Shown piece by piece: positions 26,612 through 35,146 of a stretch of DNA of 64,000 nucleotides. The position numbers and the translations under genes are program-made. Under the pieces are notes generated by a model. It saw only the letters and a list, made by a program, of their open reading frames with translations, searched no databases and had not been told where the DNA came from. Source of the DNA: CAWIHS01 sp963836005 (GTDB lineage Bacteria; Pseudomonadota; Gammaproteobacteria; GRL18); assembly GCA_963836005.1 (NCBI GenBank), contig CAWIHS010000002.1, positions 186,001 to 250,000 of the forward strand. Reading direction: 5' to 3'. Numbering within the stretch: position 1 is the stretch's first letter; every line of letters starts with the position of its first letter.

Positions 26612-27217
26612 TCACTCATTCAAGGCTTTTATTAAATAGCGCCATTGAGCAGGCCAATGCTCCAACGGCGATCTTTTAAATTGACTGCGAACATAAATAC
26701 ACATCTGACCCTGAACAAATCCAGACAGGACCTCTGCAAACAGGCTGACGTTGCCATGGTAAGCGAATTGTTTTTTCAATTCTCCTTCCCGGAGGATCTG
26801 TTTTAACTGGGTTTCAATACGCTGAAAAAATTGTTCTATCCTTTTTAACAGGCGCTCATGCTCGCCGATCAGAACTTCTCCAAGCAATACTCTGGTAATG
26901 CCTGGATTTTTAGCAGCAAAGCCCAGTATCACGGCTATGATCTTTTCCACACGCTGAAACACATCCTGCTCCTGAGTAAGCACTTGATTGATCAGGCCAA
27001 ATACCGAGGTTTCACTGAATTCAATCAAAGCTTCCAGCATTTTAGCTTTACTGGGGAAATGGCGGTAAAGGGCAGCTTCTGATACTCCAACCGACCTGGC
27101 CAATGCAGAAGTAGTAATTCTTTGCCCTGGATGCTGTTCAAGCTCCCATGCCAGCGTCTGAAGAATTTGCAGTTTTCTGTTAATCCCCTGAGTTCCTTTT
27201 TTATTGGTAACTGTCAT
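26612..27217 (-). CDS. slmA: nucleoid occlusion factor SlmA (TetR family)
   Basis: A 201-residue TetR-type DNA-binding protein. The N-terminal helix-turn-helix TTSALARSVGVSEAALYRHF followed by SKAKMLEALIEF matches SlmA, as does the remaining length. SlmA binds specific chromosomal sites and blocks FtsZ rings over the nucleoid. Its place next to argB, algC, dut and coaBC is the common gammaproteobacterial neighbourhood, which strengthens the assignment over a generic TetR repressor. Confidence 0.92.
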   Translation of the reverse strand: MTVTNKKGTQGINRKLQILQTLAWELEQHPGQRITTSALARSVGVSEAALYRHFPSKAKMLEALIEFSETSVFGLINQVLTQEQDVFQRVEKIIAVILGFAAKNPGITRVLLGEVLIGEHERLLKRIEQFFQRIETQLKQILREGELKKQFAYHGNVSLFAEVLSGFVQGQMCIYVRSQFKRSPLEHWPAQWRYLIKALNE

Positions 27218-27362
27218 TTGTAAAACTTTTTACACCTTTTAGCTTGATGGCCTCTGCAGGATATTTATTACGCAGGGCATAACTCTGTTCCCATGCAGGG
27301 TCTCCGGTAAAACCAGCGCCGGTCCGCACATGGGTAGATAAAGAGAATAAGGGAATTTTTGC

Positions 27363-28286
27363 TTAAGAACTAACCGGCGAAGACGGGTTACAGTCACCGA
27401 CAATCACAGTGCCGATCCCTTCATTTGTAAATAGTTCCAGCATCACTGCATGTTCAACACGACCGTCGATAATATGTGCCGAACAGACCTTGTTTTGTAC
27501 AGCCTCCAAAGCACAGGCAATTTTTGGCAGCATGCCTCCATAAATAGTACCATCAGCAATCAATTCATCTACTCTGGATATTGTCAACCCGGTTAACAAT
27601 GTGCCCTGTTTATCCTGCAGCCCGGTGGTGTTGGTCAATAAGATTAATTTTTCAGCATTTAATGCTTCTGCCAGTTTTCCAGCCACCAGATCAGCGTTAA
27701 TATTATACGATTGTCCATTTTCACCAATCCCTATGGGGGCTATAACTGGAATAAAGTCTCCATTAACCAGCATTTCAACAACCGATGTATCAATATGAAT
27801 GACCTCTCCCACATGACCGATATCAATAATTTCCGGTGCTTTCATCTCTTCTGCCTTGCGGGTAAATTTCAATTTTCTGGCAAGAATTAACTCTCCATCC
27901 TTGCCCGTAAGCCCCACCGCCTTGGCACCATGAGAATTAAGCAGGGAGACAATCTCTTTGTTCACCTGTCCGCCTAAAACCATTTCAACAATATCCATGG
28001 TTTCACTGTCTGTTACCCGCATACCATCAATAAACTCTGATTCAATGCCCATGCGCTTGAGAATATTTCCAATTTGCGGCCCGCCGCCATGCACTACAAC
28101 AGGATTTAATCCCACCAGTTTCAACAGCACTATGTCACGCGCAAAACTGTTTTTTAAAGCATTATCTATCATAGCATTGCCGCCATATTTAACGACTATG
28201 GTTTTACCTCTGAAGCGTTTGATGTAGGGTAAAGCCTCAGTTAACACATGGGCAATGTTTACAGCAGAACTGCGATTAATAGTCAT
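27363..28286 (-). CDS. argB: acetylglutamate kinase
   Basis: A 307-residue amino-acid kinase for the second step of arginine synthesis. Motifs: GKTIVVKYGGNAMIDNALK near residue 30, NPVVVHGGGPQIGNILKR, FIDGMRVTDSETMDIVEMVL, and GGMLPKIACALEAVQNKV near the end. I place the start at ATG 28286 (MTINRSSAVNIAHVL), preceded by AAAGAGA. An upstream TTG at 28307 would add seven residues that the family does not need. It lies downstream of the algC-like gene with a mobile element inserted between them. Confidence 0.95.
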   Translation of the reverse strand: MTINRSSAVNIAHVLTEALPYIKRFRGKTIVVKYGGNAMIDNALKNSFARDIVLLKLVGLNPVVVHGGGPQIGNILKRMGIESEFIDGMRVTDSETMDIVEMVLGGQVNKEIVSLLNSHGAKAVGLTGKDGELILARKLKFTRKAEEMKAPEIIDIGHVGEVIHIDTSVVEMLVNGDFIPVIAPIGIGENGQSYNINADLVAGKLAEALNAEKLILLTNTTGLQDKQGTLLTGLTISRVDELIADGTIYGGMLPKIACALEAVQNKVCSAHIIDGRVEHAVMLELFTNEGIGTVIVGDCNPSSPVSS

Positions 28287-28416
28287 AGTATCTCTTTCTT
28301 TGTCCAATTCATGTCAGGCTTAACAGAACTGAGTAGTATTCATCAAAAACGAATCGACGCTTACTCTTCAGTGTCTATCAGATCGTGTATGCTAGCCGTT
28401 TTAAATTTTAAATAAG

Positions 28417-28589
28417 GTAACTATTCAGCGTAATTTTGAAAAACTCCTTGACACCAGGAATTTGCTCCAGAAGACGCCGTAAATACGTCCATGTAGGCTT
28501 GAATGTGGCATCCATGCCACATACACTTCTTACGCAAACACCTGATATCAAGAACTTACGTATAAATCTAAAATACGCTGAATAGTTAC
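28417..28589 (+). mobile_element. 173-bp MITE with perfect 8-bp target duplication
   Basis: Ends are GTAACTATTCAGCGTA and TACGCTGAATAGTTAC, perfect inverted repeats. Flanking octamers are TAAATAAG at 28409-28416 and TAAATAAG at 28590-28597, an exact duplication. The interior carries CAGAAGACGCCGTAAATACG and the palindrome GTGGCATCCATGCCAC. There is no transposase. The element lies 15 bp from the stop of the algC-like gene, with its outer duplication inside the 3' flank. Confidence 0.93.
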
Positions 28590-28604
28590 TAAATAAGTTT
28601 GTTA

Positions 28605-30989
28605 TTAGAAAGGAAATTGCACCTCAGGAGCCACGCCCAGAACAGCATCTTTGAAAATCTGTGCAATTTCCTGCAGCGCAGATTCATCATCTGCTTCAAA
28701 ACGCAAGCTTAAATTATTAGCGGTATTCGACGCTCTGACCAGCCCCCAGCCGCGGCTATATTCTGCGCGCAAACCATCCATAGTGAACAATTTGGCATCT
28801 TTAAATACTCTGGTATCCGCTAACAGGCTGACTATAATTGCATGCGGATTCTCTACCGGCAGTAGAATTTCCGGGGTATTCAGTGCATCCGGTAACTCAG
28901 CAAAAACCTGGCGCGATTTTCTTAAATCAATCGACAATATTTCCAGCACACGAGCGGCAGCAAATAAAGCGTCATCAAAACCATACCAACGCTCTTTAAT
29001 AAAAAAGTGACCGCTCATTTCACCTGCAAGTATCGCTCCTAGTTCGCGTAATTGCTTTTTCATTAGCGAATGTCCACAGGGACACATGCTGGACTTGCCG
29101 CCATGATGAGAGATGAACCTGGATACATTCTTCGAGGATTTGACATCATAGAGTATGCTCACACCTTTATTTCTGGAGAGAATATCTTTGGCCAGAAACA
29201 TTAAAATTCTATCAGGCCAGACAATTTCACCGCCGGACGAAATGATACCCAGAGCATCACCATCAGCGTCAAAAGCAAAGCCAATATCAGCTTTCTGAGC
29301 TATTACCGTACTGCTCAACTGGGCCATATTTTCGGGTCTACTCGGATCCGGCATGTGATTTGGAAAGCTCCCATCCACTTCTGAGTTTATCGACGTCACA
29401 TTACAGCCTAATTGTTCAAACAATGTCTGTGCTATTACTCCTGCAACACCATTGCCGGTGTCGATGACGATATTCATTGGCCGGGCGAGGATGATATTGG
29501 CGGTTATTTTTGTTACATACTCTTCAAGTATATTATATTTATTAACACTGCCTTCACCCTGCACCGTTGCCTCTGAGAAGATTTTTTCTTTTAAACTCTC
29601 AAGCTCGAGACTGCTATAAGTATTGCCGGCAAGCATAATTTTCAATCCATTGTAGTTCGCCGGGTTATGGCCTGCGGTAACCATGATCCCGTTTCCATCG
29701 CATTTATTCACTGCAGCAAAGTACAGTACAGGCGTCGGAACCATTCCTATATCCAGCACATTTATACCACTTTGTCGCAAACCATCAATGAGTGCATTTG
29801 CAAGTTCAGGGCTACTATTACGGCCATCACGTGCTACGGCAAGAGCATGCTGATCCTTATCCATTGCTTCCTGAGCAATGGCGTAAGCGATTTTTTGAAA
29901 AATTTGGGGGGTGACCTGCTCTCCTGTAATACCTCTGATATCGTAGGGAAGAAAAATCTTGTCGATCATATCGCTGAAAGATTCGTTTGACATTATTCCA
30001 TCAAGCCCCTCCTGTGCGACTGAACTATCAAGATGAGCATTTTCTTTCTGCTTTGAAAAAGGGCTAATTTGTCTCTCAGGAAAGGAAATATAATTTGCTT
30101 TGCGAGCTTTAATGACATATTTATAAAATACCATTAATCCCGCTATTAAAGCCAGAAGGCCTAGAACGCCATAAAGCACTGGCTGCCAATAGTACGAAAA
30201 TAAAAATTGCTTACCCGACGGAGCAGGCCATAATTTAAATAGCCATCGACTGCCAGGTATTTTTTTTATGACGCTGAACCCTGATGCTTTAAGGGATGAA
30301 TCGCCCTTACTGTTCAGCACAAGTGCTTTAGCAGCACTTCTTTGAATCATTTCTATATAACCCTGCTCAGTATCAAAATGACTGATAAATTGACTGAACA
30401 GACGGCTATCTATATTGATCACCAGGTAACCCACGGTTTCGACTTCTGCTTCTGATACAGCGTTATTTACTTTATGGACAAAGATAACCTGTCCCTGCCT
30501 GTCTGCAGCCTGACGAGCTTCCAGATTAACACTATCCTGTTCCTGTAGATCATTGAGTAAAGATAATATTACATACCCCAGTTTAGGATTATCGATGATT
30601 TTATCAGGATTATAATTATGGGGTATCCCATAGATTTCTATTTTCCTTCCTAAACGCACAGAAAGTTCAGTCTGATAATTTTGCCAGTTATTGATATTAA
30701 AATCATTGATATCAAGCCTGGCGGGTAAGACTTCATTAATAGTTTTTATGCTTTTATTGATAACCAGCGTCATCTCGCTGACGCTTTTAGATAACACCTG
30801 ATCAGCCTGTTGTCTCAGGGACTGCTGTTGATTTTCCCGGGCCTTACCCCAGCTATCGATGCCCTGAGAGAACAATAAAAATGCCACTATAGTCAGAACC
30901 AGAGCAAGAATTATACTCCCCGTGGAGAGTGAATTTTTGTTAGCGTAGATGCTGTTACTCGACAGATCGGCCAGTTTTTTAACACTCAT
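28605..30989 (-). CDS. algC: AlgC-like phosphomannomutase/phosphoglucomutase with membrane-anchored N-terminal extension; catalytic Ser replaced
   Basis: About 794 residues, much longer than the 460-residue enzyme core. Residues about 20-45 form a membrane helix, about 50-235 a probable extracytoplasmic sensor-like domain, and a second helix (VLYGVLGLLALIAGLMVFYK) returns to the cytoplasm. The mutase core starts near FLPYDIRGITGEQVTP. The metal loop reads FDADGDALGII and the sugar loop GEMSGHFFIKERWYGFDD. The catalytic loop reads MVTAGHNPANYNG where active family members have a phosphoserine (TGSHNP or TASHNP), so Ser is Gly here, and the arginine of the usual DGDR is Ala. Long AlgC forms with a similar extension are known in Pseudomonas. 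ATG 30989 has AGGCAGGA upstream; GTG 31010 is less likely. Activity is doubtful. Confidence 0.88.
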   Translation of the reverse strand: MSVKKLADLSSNSIYANKNSLSTGSIILALVLTIVAFLLFSQGIDSWGKARENQQQSLRQQADQVLSKSVSEMTLVINKSIKTINEVLPARLDINDFNINNWQNYQTELSVRLGRKIEIYGIPHNYNPDKIIDNPKLGYVILSLLNDLQEQDSVNLEARQAADRQGQVIFVHKVNNAVSEAEVETVGYLVINIDSRLFSQFISHFDTEQGYIEMIQRSAAKALVLNSKGDSSLKASGFSVIKKIPGSRWLFKLWPAPSGKQFLFSYYWQPVLYGVLGLLALIAGLMVFYKYVIKARKANYISFPERQISPFSKQKENAHLDSSVAQEGLDGIMSNESFSDMIDKIFLPYDIRGITGEQVTPQIFQKIAYAIAQEAMDKDQHALAVARDGRNSSPELANALIDGLRQSGINVLDIGMVPTPVLYFAAVNKCDGNGIMVTAGHNPANYNGLKIMLAGNTYSSLELESLKEKIFSEATVQGEGSVNKYNILEEYVTKITANIILARPMNIVIDTGNGVAGVIAQTLFEQLGCNVTSINSEVDGSFPNHMPDPSRPENMAQLSSTVIAQKADIGFAFDADGDALGIISSGGEIVWPDRILMFLAKDILSRNKGVSILYDVKSSKNVSRFISHHGGKSSMCPCGHSLMKKQLRELGAILAGEMSGHFFIKERWYGFDDALFAAARVLEILSIDLRKSRQVFAELPDALNTPEILLPVENPHAIIVSLLADTRVFKDAKLFTMDGLRAEYSRGWGLVRASNTANNLSLRFEADDESALQEIAQIFKDAVLGVAPEVQFPF

Positions 30990-31036
30990 AAAAATCCTGC
31001 CTATAACCACAAAGAATAAAAATGATCGTATACCTG

Positions 31037-31492
31037 CTATGATCGGCCCGTATGTCCAAAACCGCCATCTCCTCTGCTGCTGGCCTCAAAAGACTCAACA
31101 AGATTTAACTGGGCCTGAATTACGGGAACAAAGACAAGCTGTGCAATACGTTCACCCGGCTTAATGATAAATCGTCTATTGCCTCTGTTCCAGCATGAAA
31201 CAAATAATTGCCCCTGATAATCAGAGTCAATCAGCCCAACCAGATTACCCAGCACTATGCCATGTTTATGTCCCAGTCCGGAACGGGGCAAAATCATAGC
31301 TGCCATGTTATTATTCTCGATATGAATGGCAATACCGGTAGGTATCAACAAAGTCTCACCAGGAGCGAGTTCCTTTTCCCCCTCTATGAGTGCTCGTAAA
31401 TCCATCCCAGCAGAGCCTGAAGTTGCATATTCAGGTAAAGGAAATTCATTACCAACTCTGGGATCCAGTATTTTTATATCGACTTCATTCAT
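31037..31492 (-). CDS. dut: dUTP diphosphatase
   Basis: A 151-residue trimeric dUTPase that hydrolyses dUTP to dUMP. All five family motifs can be read: SAGMDLRA, LPRSGLGHKHGI, GNLVGLIDSDYQG, RIAQLVFVPV, and the C-terminal RGDGGFGHTGR that closes on the active site. ATG 31492 is preferred; a GTG three codons upstream (31501) is possible. It lies between coaBC and algC as in many gammaproteobacteria, probably in one operon. Confidence 0.97.
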   Translation of the reverse strand: MNEVDIKILDPRVGNEFPLPEYATSGSAGMDLRALIEGEKELAPGETLLIPTGIAIHIENNNMAAMILPRSGLGHKHGIVLGNLVGLIDSDYQGQLFVSCWNRGNRRFIIKPGERIAQLVFVPVIQAQLNLVESFEASSRGDGGFGHTGRS

Positions 31493-31580
31493 ATTATCCA
31501 CTCTTATTATTATTAATGTAATTCCAGCACTATGGCCAATGCATTACTGTAAACAGAAATGCTAGAGAAACAAACCGGTT

Positions 31581-32831
31581 TCATTGTTTTCGGATTTGAG
31601 CTGCAATCTCGCAGATCAATTGTCTGGCCAGAACAATTTTTGGCGCATAAGTTAAAACTTTATCTTGCTCATGCCAGAACAAATGCAGTTCATTATGTTC
31701 CTGATCGAAACCTTTATTCTCACCCACCATATTAGCAGCAATCATATCCAGTTTCTTTTGCTTCAACTTACGGGTGGCATACTCGGCCAGATTTGCTGTT
31801 TCTGCGGCAAATCCAAGCGTAAACAGATTTTTAGGATGCGCAGCGACATCAGCCAGAATATCCGGGTTTTTTACCAGTTCCAGAGATAAGGTGTCTGACA
31901 TTTTTTTTATTTTCTGTGGTTTTTTTTCTGCAGGACGGTAATCTGCAACAGCCGCAGTAGCAACAAAAATATCTGCCGTATCAATAACCTGCATTACAGC
32001 CTGATGCATTTCACGAGCACCTCTAACAGCAATTAGCAGACAGCCCACGGGGGGCTTCAAAGCAACAGGTCCACTTACAAGAATAACTTCTGCGCCGGCC
32101 TCTACCGCAGCCTGTGCCACCGCATAGCCCATTTTACCGCTGCTTCGATTGGTTAAAAAACGTACTGGATCAATATCTTCAAGCGTCGGACCAGCAGTAA
32201 TAACCAGTTTTCTGCCCTTAAGCAGTTGCTCATTTTCTAAATTGCCGAAAACGGTATCTGCCCCCCCTTTCTGCATTTGCTCTCGTAATAAAACATCCTT
32301 ACAAAACGCTACGATATTTTGCGGATCTTCCATGCGCCCTGGACCAATATCGCCACAGGCCTGCTCACCGCTGGCAGGACCAGTGATTAAATAGCCTCTC
32401 TGCATTAACAGTGACACATTGGACTGCGTGGCTTCATCACGCCACATTTGCTGGTTCATGGCTGGTGCCAGTATTTTGCTGACGCTGGATGCCAGTATCA
32501 GGGTCATCAGCAGATTATCAGCCAAACCGAAAGCGATTTTTGCAATACTGTTTGCGGTAGCCGGAGCAATCACGATTAAATCGGCCCAGCGTGCCAGTTC
32601 GATGTGCCCCATACCTGCTTCAGCTTCGGCATCAAATAATTCGCACCGCACTGGTCTGGCAGATAAAGCTTGAAAGATAAGTGGCGAAACAAATTCTGTC
32701 GCAGCAGCAGTCATCACTACCTGGACTTGCGCTCCCTGTGTAACGAACATGCGCAACAACTCAGCTGATTTATAAGCTGCCACGCCGCCGCTAACACCTA
32801 GAAGAATATGTTTATCTTTAAAAACTGACAT
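31581..32831 (-). CDS. coaBC: bifunctional phosphopantothenoylcysteine decarboxylase / phosphopantothenate-cysteine ligase
   Basis: A 416-residue two-domain enzyme of coenzyme A synthesis. The N-terminal flavoprotein CoaC (about 1-190) shows LLGVSGGVAAYKSAELLR, IVIAPATANSIAKIAFG and APAMNQQMW. The C-terminal CoaB (about 205-416) shows LVITAGPTLEDIDPVRFLTN and RSSGKMGYAVAQAA. It couples cysteine to phosphopantothenate and decarboxylates the product. It is divergent from radC across 285 bp, a classic gammaproteobacterial arrangement, and reads into dut and the algC-like gene. coaD, a later step, is at 60 kb. Confidence 0.96.
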   Translation of the reverse strand: MSVFKDKHILLGVSGGVAAYKSAELLRMFVTQGAQVQVVMTAAATEFVSPLIFQALSARPVRCELFDAEAEAGMGHIELARWADLIVIAPATANSIAKIAFGLADNLLMTLILASSVSKILAPAMNQQMWRDEATQSNVSLLMQRGYLITGPASGEQACGDIGPGRMEDPQNIVAFCKDVLLREQMQKGGADTVFGNLENEQLLKGRKLVITAGPTLEDIDPVRFLTNRSSGKMGYAVAQAAVEAGAEVILVSGPVALKPPVGCLLIAVRGAREMHQAVMQVIDTADIFVATAAVADYRPAEKKPQKIKKMSDTLSLELVKNPDILADVAAHPKNLFTLGFAAETANLAEYATRKLKQKKLDMIAANMVGENKGFDQEHNELHLFWHEQDKVLTYAPKIVLARQLICEIAAQIRKQ

Positions 32832-33116
32832 CACATCATTTTACCGATTAGTAAGTACTTACCGCAACAGCTGATTTTTATATTATTTACTCATTGAGGC
32901 CTCAAAATGGGTGTTTATGAGCACAAATTTCATTTTTAGCAGCCGTTTGTAGGAACATACTGTCTTGCCTGACAGCATTTTTTATTTAAGATAGTAGAAT
33001 TTATATACAATATTCATTAGCGTCATAATATTTGCGCTGCCATAAAGCCAGACGTGTATTTTAAGCTGAAAATAATACCTGATTGATCCACTAACAGACC
33101 CAAACTGGAGCAAGGA

Positions 33117-33791
33117 ATGCCCATCTCAGACTGGCCGGAACAGGAACGTCCGCGTGAAAAATTACTGCAAAGAGGTGCTGCAGCCCTGAGTAATGCAGAA
33201 CTTTTAGCCATTTTCTTACGTACCGGAACCAAAGGTTCTTCAGCTATCGATCTGGCTTATCTGCTGCTGCATGAATTCTCTTCTTTGCGACATCTCTTCA
33301 ATGCCAGCCTGGAGCAATTTACCGCTGTCCACGGTCTTGGACCCGCTAAGTATGTCCAATTACAGGCCGTGCTTGAATTAAGTAAACGCTATCTCGATGA
33401 AAGCATTAAACGCCAGTGTGCACTTAGCTGCCCGGATGATACTCGACAATATTTTAAAAGCCAGTTACGCGATCAGCCATTTGAAGTCTTTGCGGCCGTT
33501 TTTCTGGATAATCGTCACCATGTGATCCATTATGAAGAGCTTTTCAAAGGTACCATCGACGGTGCCAGCGTTTATCCTCGCGAAGTGGTTAAAAAGGCCC
33601 TGGCCAGGAATGCTGCAGCCCTGATCGTTGCGCATAATCATCCTTCCGGAATTGCCGAACCCAGTCAGGCAGATGAACGCATCACAGAGCGTCTTAAACA
33701 GGCGCTGGAACTGGTAGATATAAGACTCTTGGATCATCTGATCATTGGAGATGGGGAGATTGTATCCCTGGCTGAAAGAGGTATTATTTAA
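33117..33791 (+). CDS. radC: RadC family JAB-domain protein
   Basis: A 224-residue protein with an N-terminal helix-hairpin-helix-like part (about 1-100) and a C-terminal JAB/JAMM metalloprotease-like domain. The metal motif reads AHNHPSGIAEPSQAD (HxHPSG...D) near residue 171. Its start MPISDWPEQERPREKLLQRG is typical. ATG 33117 follows GGAGCAAGGA. The cellular role of RadC is still unsettled, and the historical repair assignment is not supported by the motif. It is divergent from coaBC. Confidence 0.93.
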   Translation: MPISDWPEQERPREKLLQRGAAALSNAELLAIFLRTGTKGSSAIDLAYLLLHEFSSLRHLFNASLEQFTAVHGLGPAKYVQLQAVLELSKRYLDESIKRQCALSCPDDTRQYFKSQLRDQPFEVFAAVFLDNRHHVIHYEELFKGTIDGASVYPREVVKKALARNAAALIVAHNHPSGIAEPSQADERITERLKQALELVDIRLLDHLIIGDGEIVSLAERGII

Positions 33792-33799
33792 GTGACAAC

Positions 33800-33828
33800 C
33801 TGAACGCTGTTTAAGAAACAGAGTAGAA
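33800..33828. repeat. second copy of the CTGTTTAAGAAACAG hairpin, after radC
   Basis: CTGAACG followed by CTGTTTAAGAAACAG repeats the 15-bp core found at 23999-24013. The outer stem is less complete here. It lies about 10 bp after the radC stop in a convergent gap. Confidence 0.5.
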
Positions 33829-33962
33829 GGCGGCTAGTAATACTTTCTAAAACCCTGGTTGCCCGGTAAGAGCGATATATTGCAGCTCTATTAGGCATCA
33901 CAACGGCTGTTAATAATAGCTGATTGGTCAGCGCTCAGATCTGAAAGGCGGTGTGGATAGCA

Positions 33963-35105
33963 TTAATTCTGATAGTAATAGTCATATTTATCCAGCATCC
34001 CGCTCATAAACGCCCAGGCTTCACTATAAGACAGTCCGCTGTCATCCGGAATAATAATTTTCACATACAATTTATCTTTATACGTCTCTTTCAGGCGTTT
34101 TAACTGCTTGTGAAGCTCGCTTTCCGATACTTGACGGTAGCCCTCGTCAGCTGATTTTTTAAGCAGGATTTTTTCAACACCCGCTCGCTTTTCATATTTT
34201 ACTTCGACCACATATTTTCCGATGGCAGATCGTGAAGGACGGATCAGTTTATTGTATTTATCTTCCAGTTTCTTATAGTCACCGACCAGTATAGAGTGCT
34301 CCTGACGGGTCGCTGATATTTGTTCTCTGAAATTTTCAATGCTTTTCTGCTGCAGTTCATTTTGCTGATTCATAATAAGCATCTGCTCTTTCTGTTTGTT
34401 TACATAGCCGGCTGATTGCTGCAATTCATTTTGAATATTGCTCAGGGCTACCTGCTTAAGCTGCAGTTCATTTTGTTTATTTTCCAGTGCTGTCGCTTTA
34501 AGCGCCAGCTCACTCTTGAGAGACTGAATGGATTTGCCGGACTGACTTATCTGCTCAGTCAATGCAGCGATTTCACTTTTACCTGAGGCTAGTGCTCGAT
34601 CAAGCCTCCTTTTCTCGCCCGTCAATAAGGTAATTTCCTGTTGTTGATCGATTATTAACCGGTCTCTTTCTGAGGCACTTTCCCCTGCCTGCATCAATTG
34701 CAGGCGCAGCATTGAGATCTGAGACTGAGCATCATCAAGCTGCTCTTCAAGGGTTGCATTTATTGCCGTAGAGGTTTTTACCGCTTCAGCCGTTCGCTGC
34801 TCTGCCTCAATACTGGCCTGGAGTTTCTGCTTGATTTGTTCCCGCTGAGAAAGGCTTTCCTGTAAAGCACTGGTGGTCTCCTGCTGTGCAGCGATACTTT
34901 CCTTGAGGCGTTGCGAGATATTTTTTTCAACCTCTATACTGTCCTGCAGTTCAGCAACCAGTTCCCAGTTGTTGACAATGAGAATAGTGGTGGCAATCAG
35001 AAAAATCATCACCACTACGGTCATAATATCGGTAAATGAAGGCCAGAAGCTTTCTTCCAGCAAACCGCCCTGATTTTGTCTTAGGTCAATAAATCCGTCA
35101 TTCAT
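33963..35105 (-). CDS. ExbD/TolR/MotB-like stator subunit with long coiled coil
   Basis: A 380-residue protein. A short N-terminal tail is followed by one membrane helix, SFWPSFTDIMTVVVMIFLIA (about residues 22-45), with an aspartate at its start where MotB, ExbD and TolR hold the proton-carrying Asp. Residues about 50-285 are an almost unbroken Gln/Glu/Lys/Leu-rich coiled coil. The last about 75 residues (RQVSESELHKQLKRLKETYK, then LYVKIIIPDDSGLSYSEAWA) look like the small periplasmic ExbD/TolR domain. The topology predicts a long periplasmic rod. The upstream neighbour is a MotA/TolQ-like channel protein, so the two should form an ion-driven motor of unknown output. No OmpA-type peptidoglycan domain is seen, unlike MotB or ZorB. 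Confidence 0.75.
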   Translation of the reverse strand: MNDGFIDLRQNQGGLLEESFWPSFTDIMTVVVMIFLIATTILIVNNWELVAELQDSIEVEKNISQRLKESIAAQQETTSALQESLSQREQIKQKLQASIEAEQRTAEAVKTSTAINATLEEQLDDAQSQISMLRLQLMQAGESASERDRLIIDQQQEITLLTGEKRRLDRALASGKSEIAALTEQISQSGKSIQSLKSELALKATALENKQNELQLKQVALSNIQNELQQSAGYVNKQKEQMLIMNQQNELQQKSIENFREQISATRQEHSILVGDYKKLEDKYNKLIRPSRSAIGKYVVEVKYEKRAGVEKILLKKSADEGYRQVSESELHKQLKRLKETYKDKLYVKIIIPDDSGLSYSEAWAFMSGMLDKYDYYYQN

Positions 35106-35146
35106 ATTTCAGGCTCGTTAAATCACCGAAAGATTTATTCATGACT

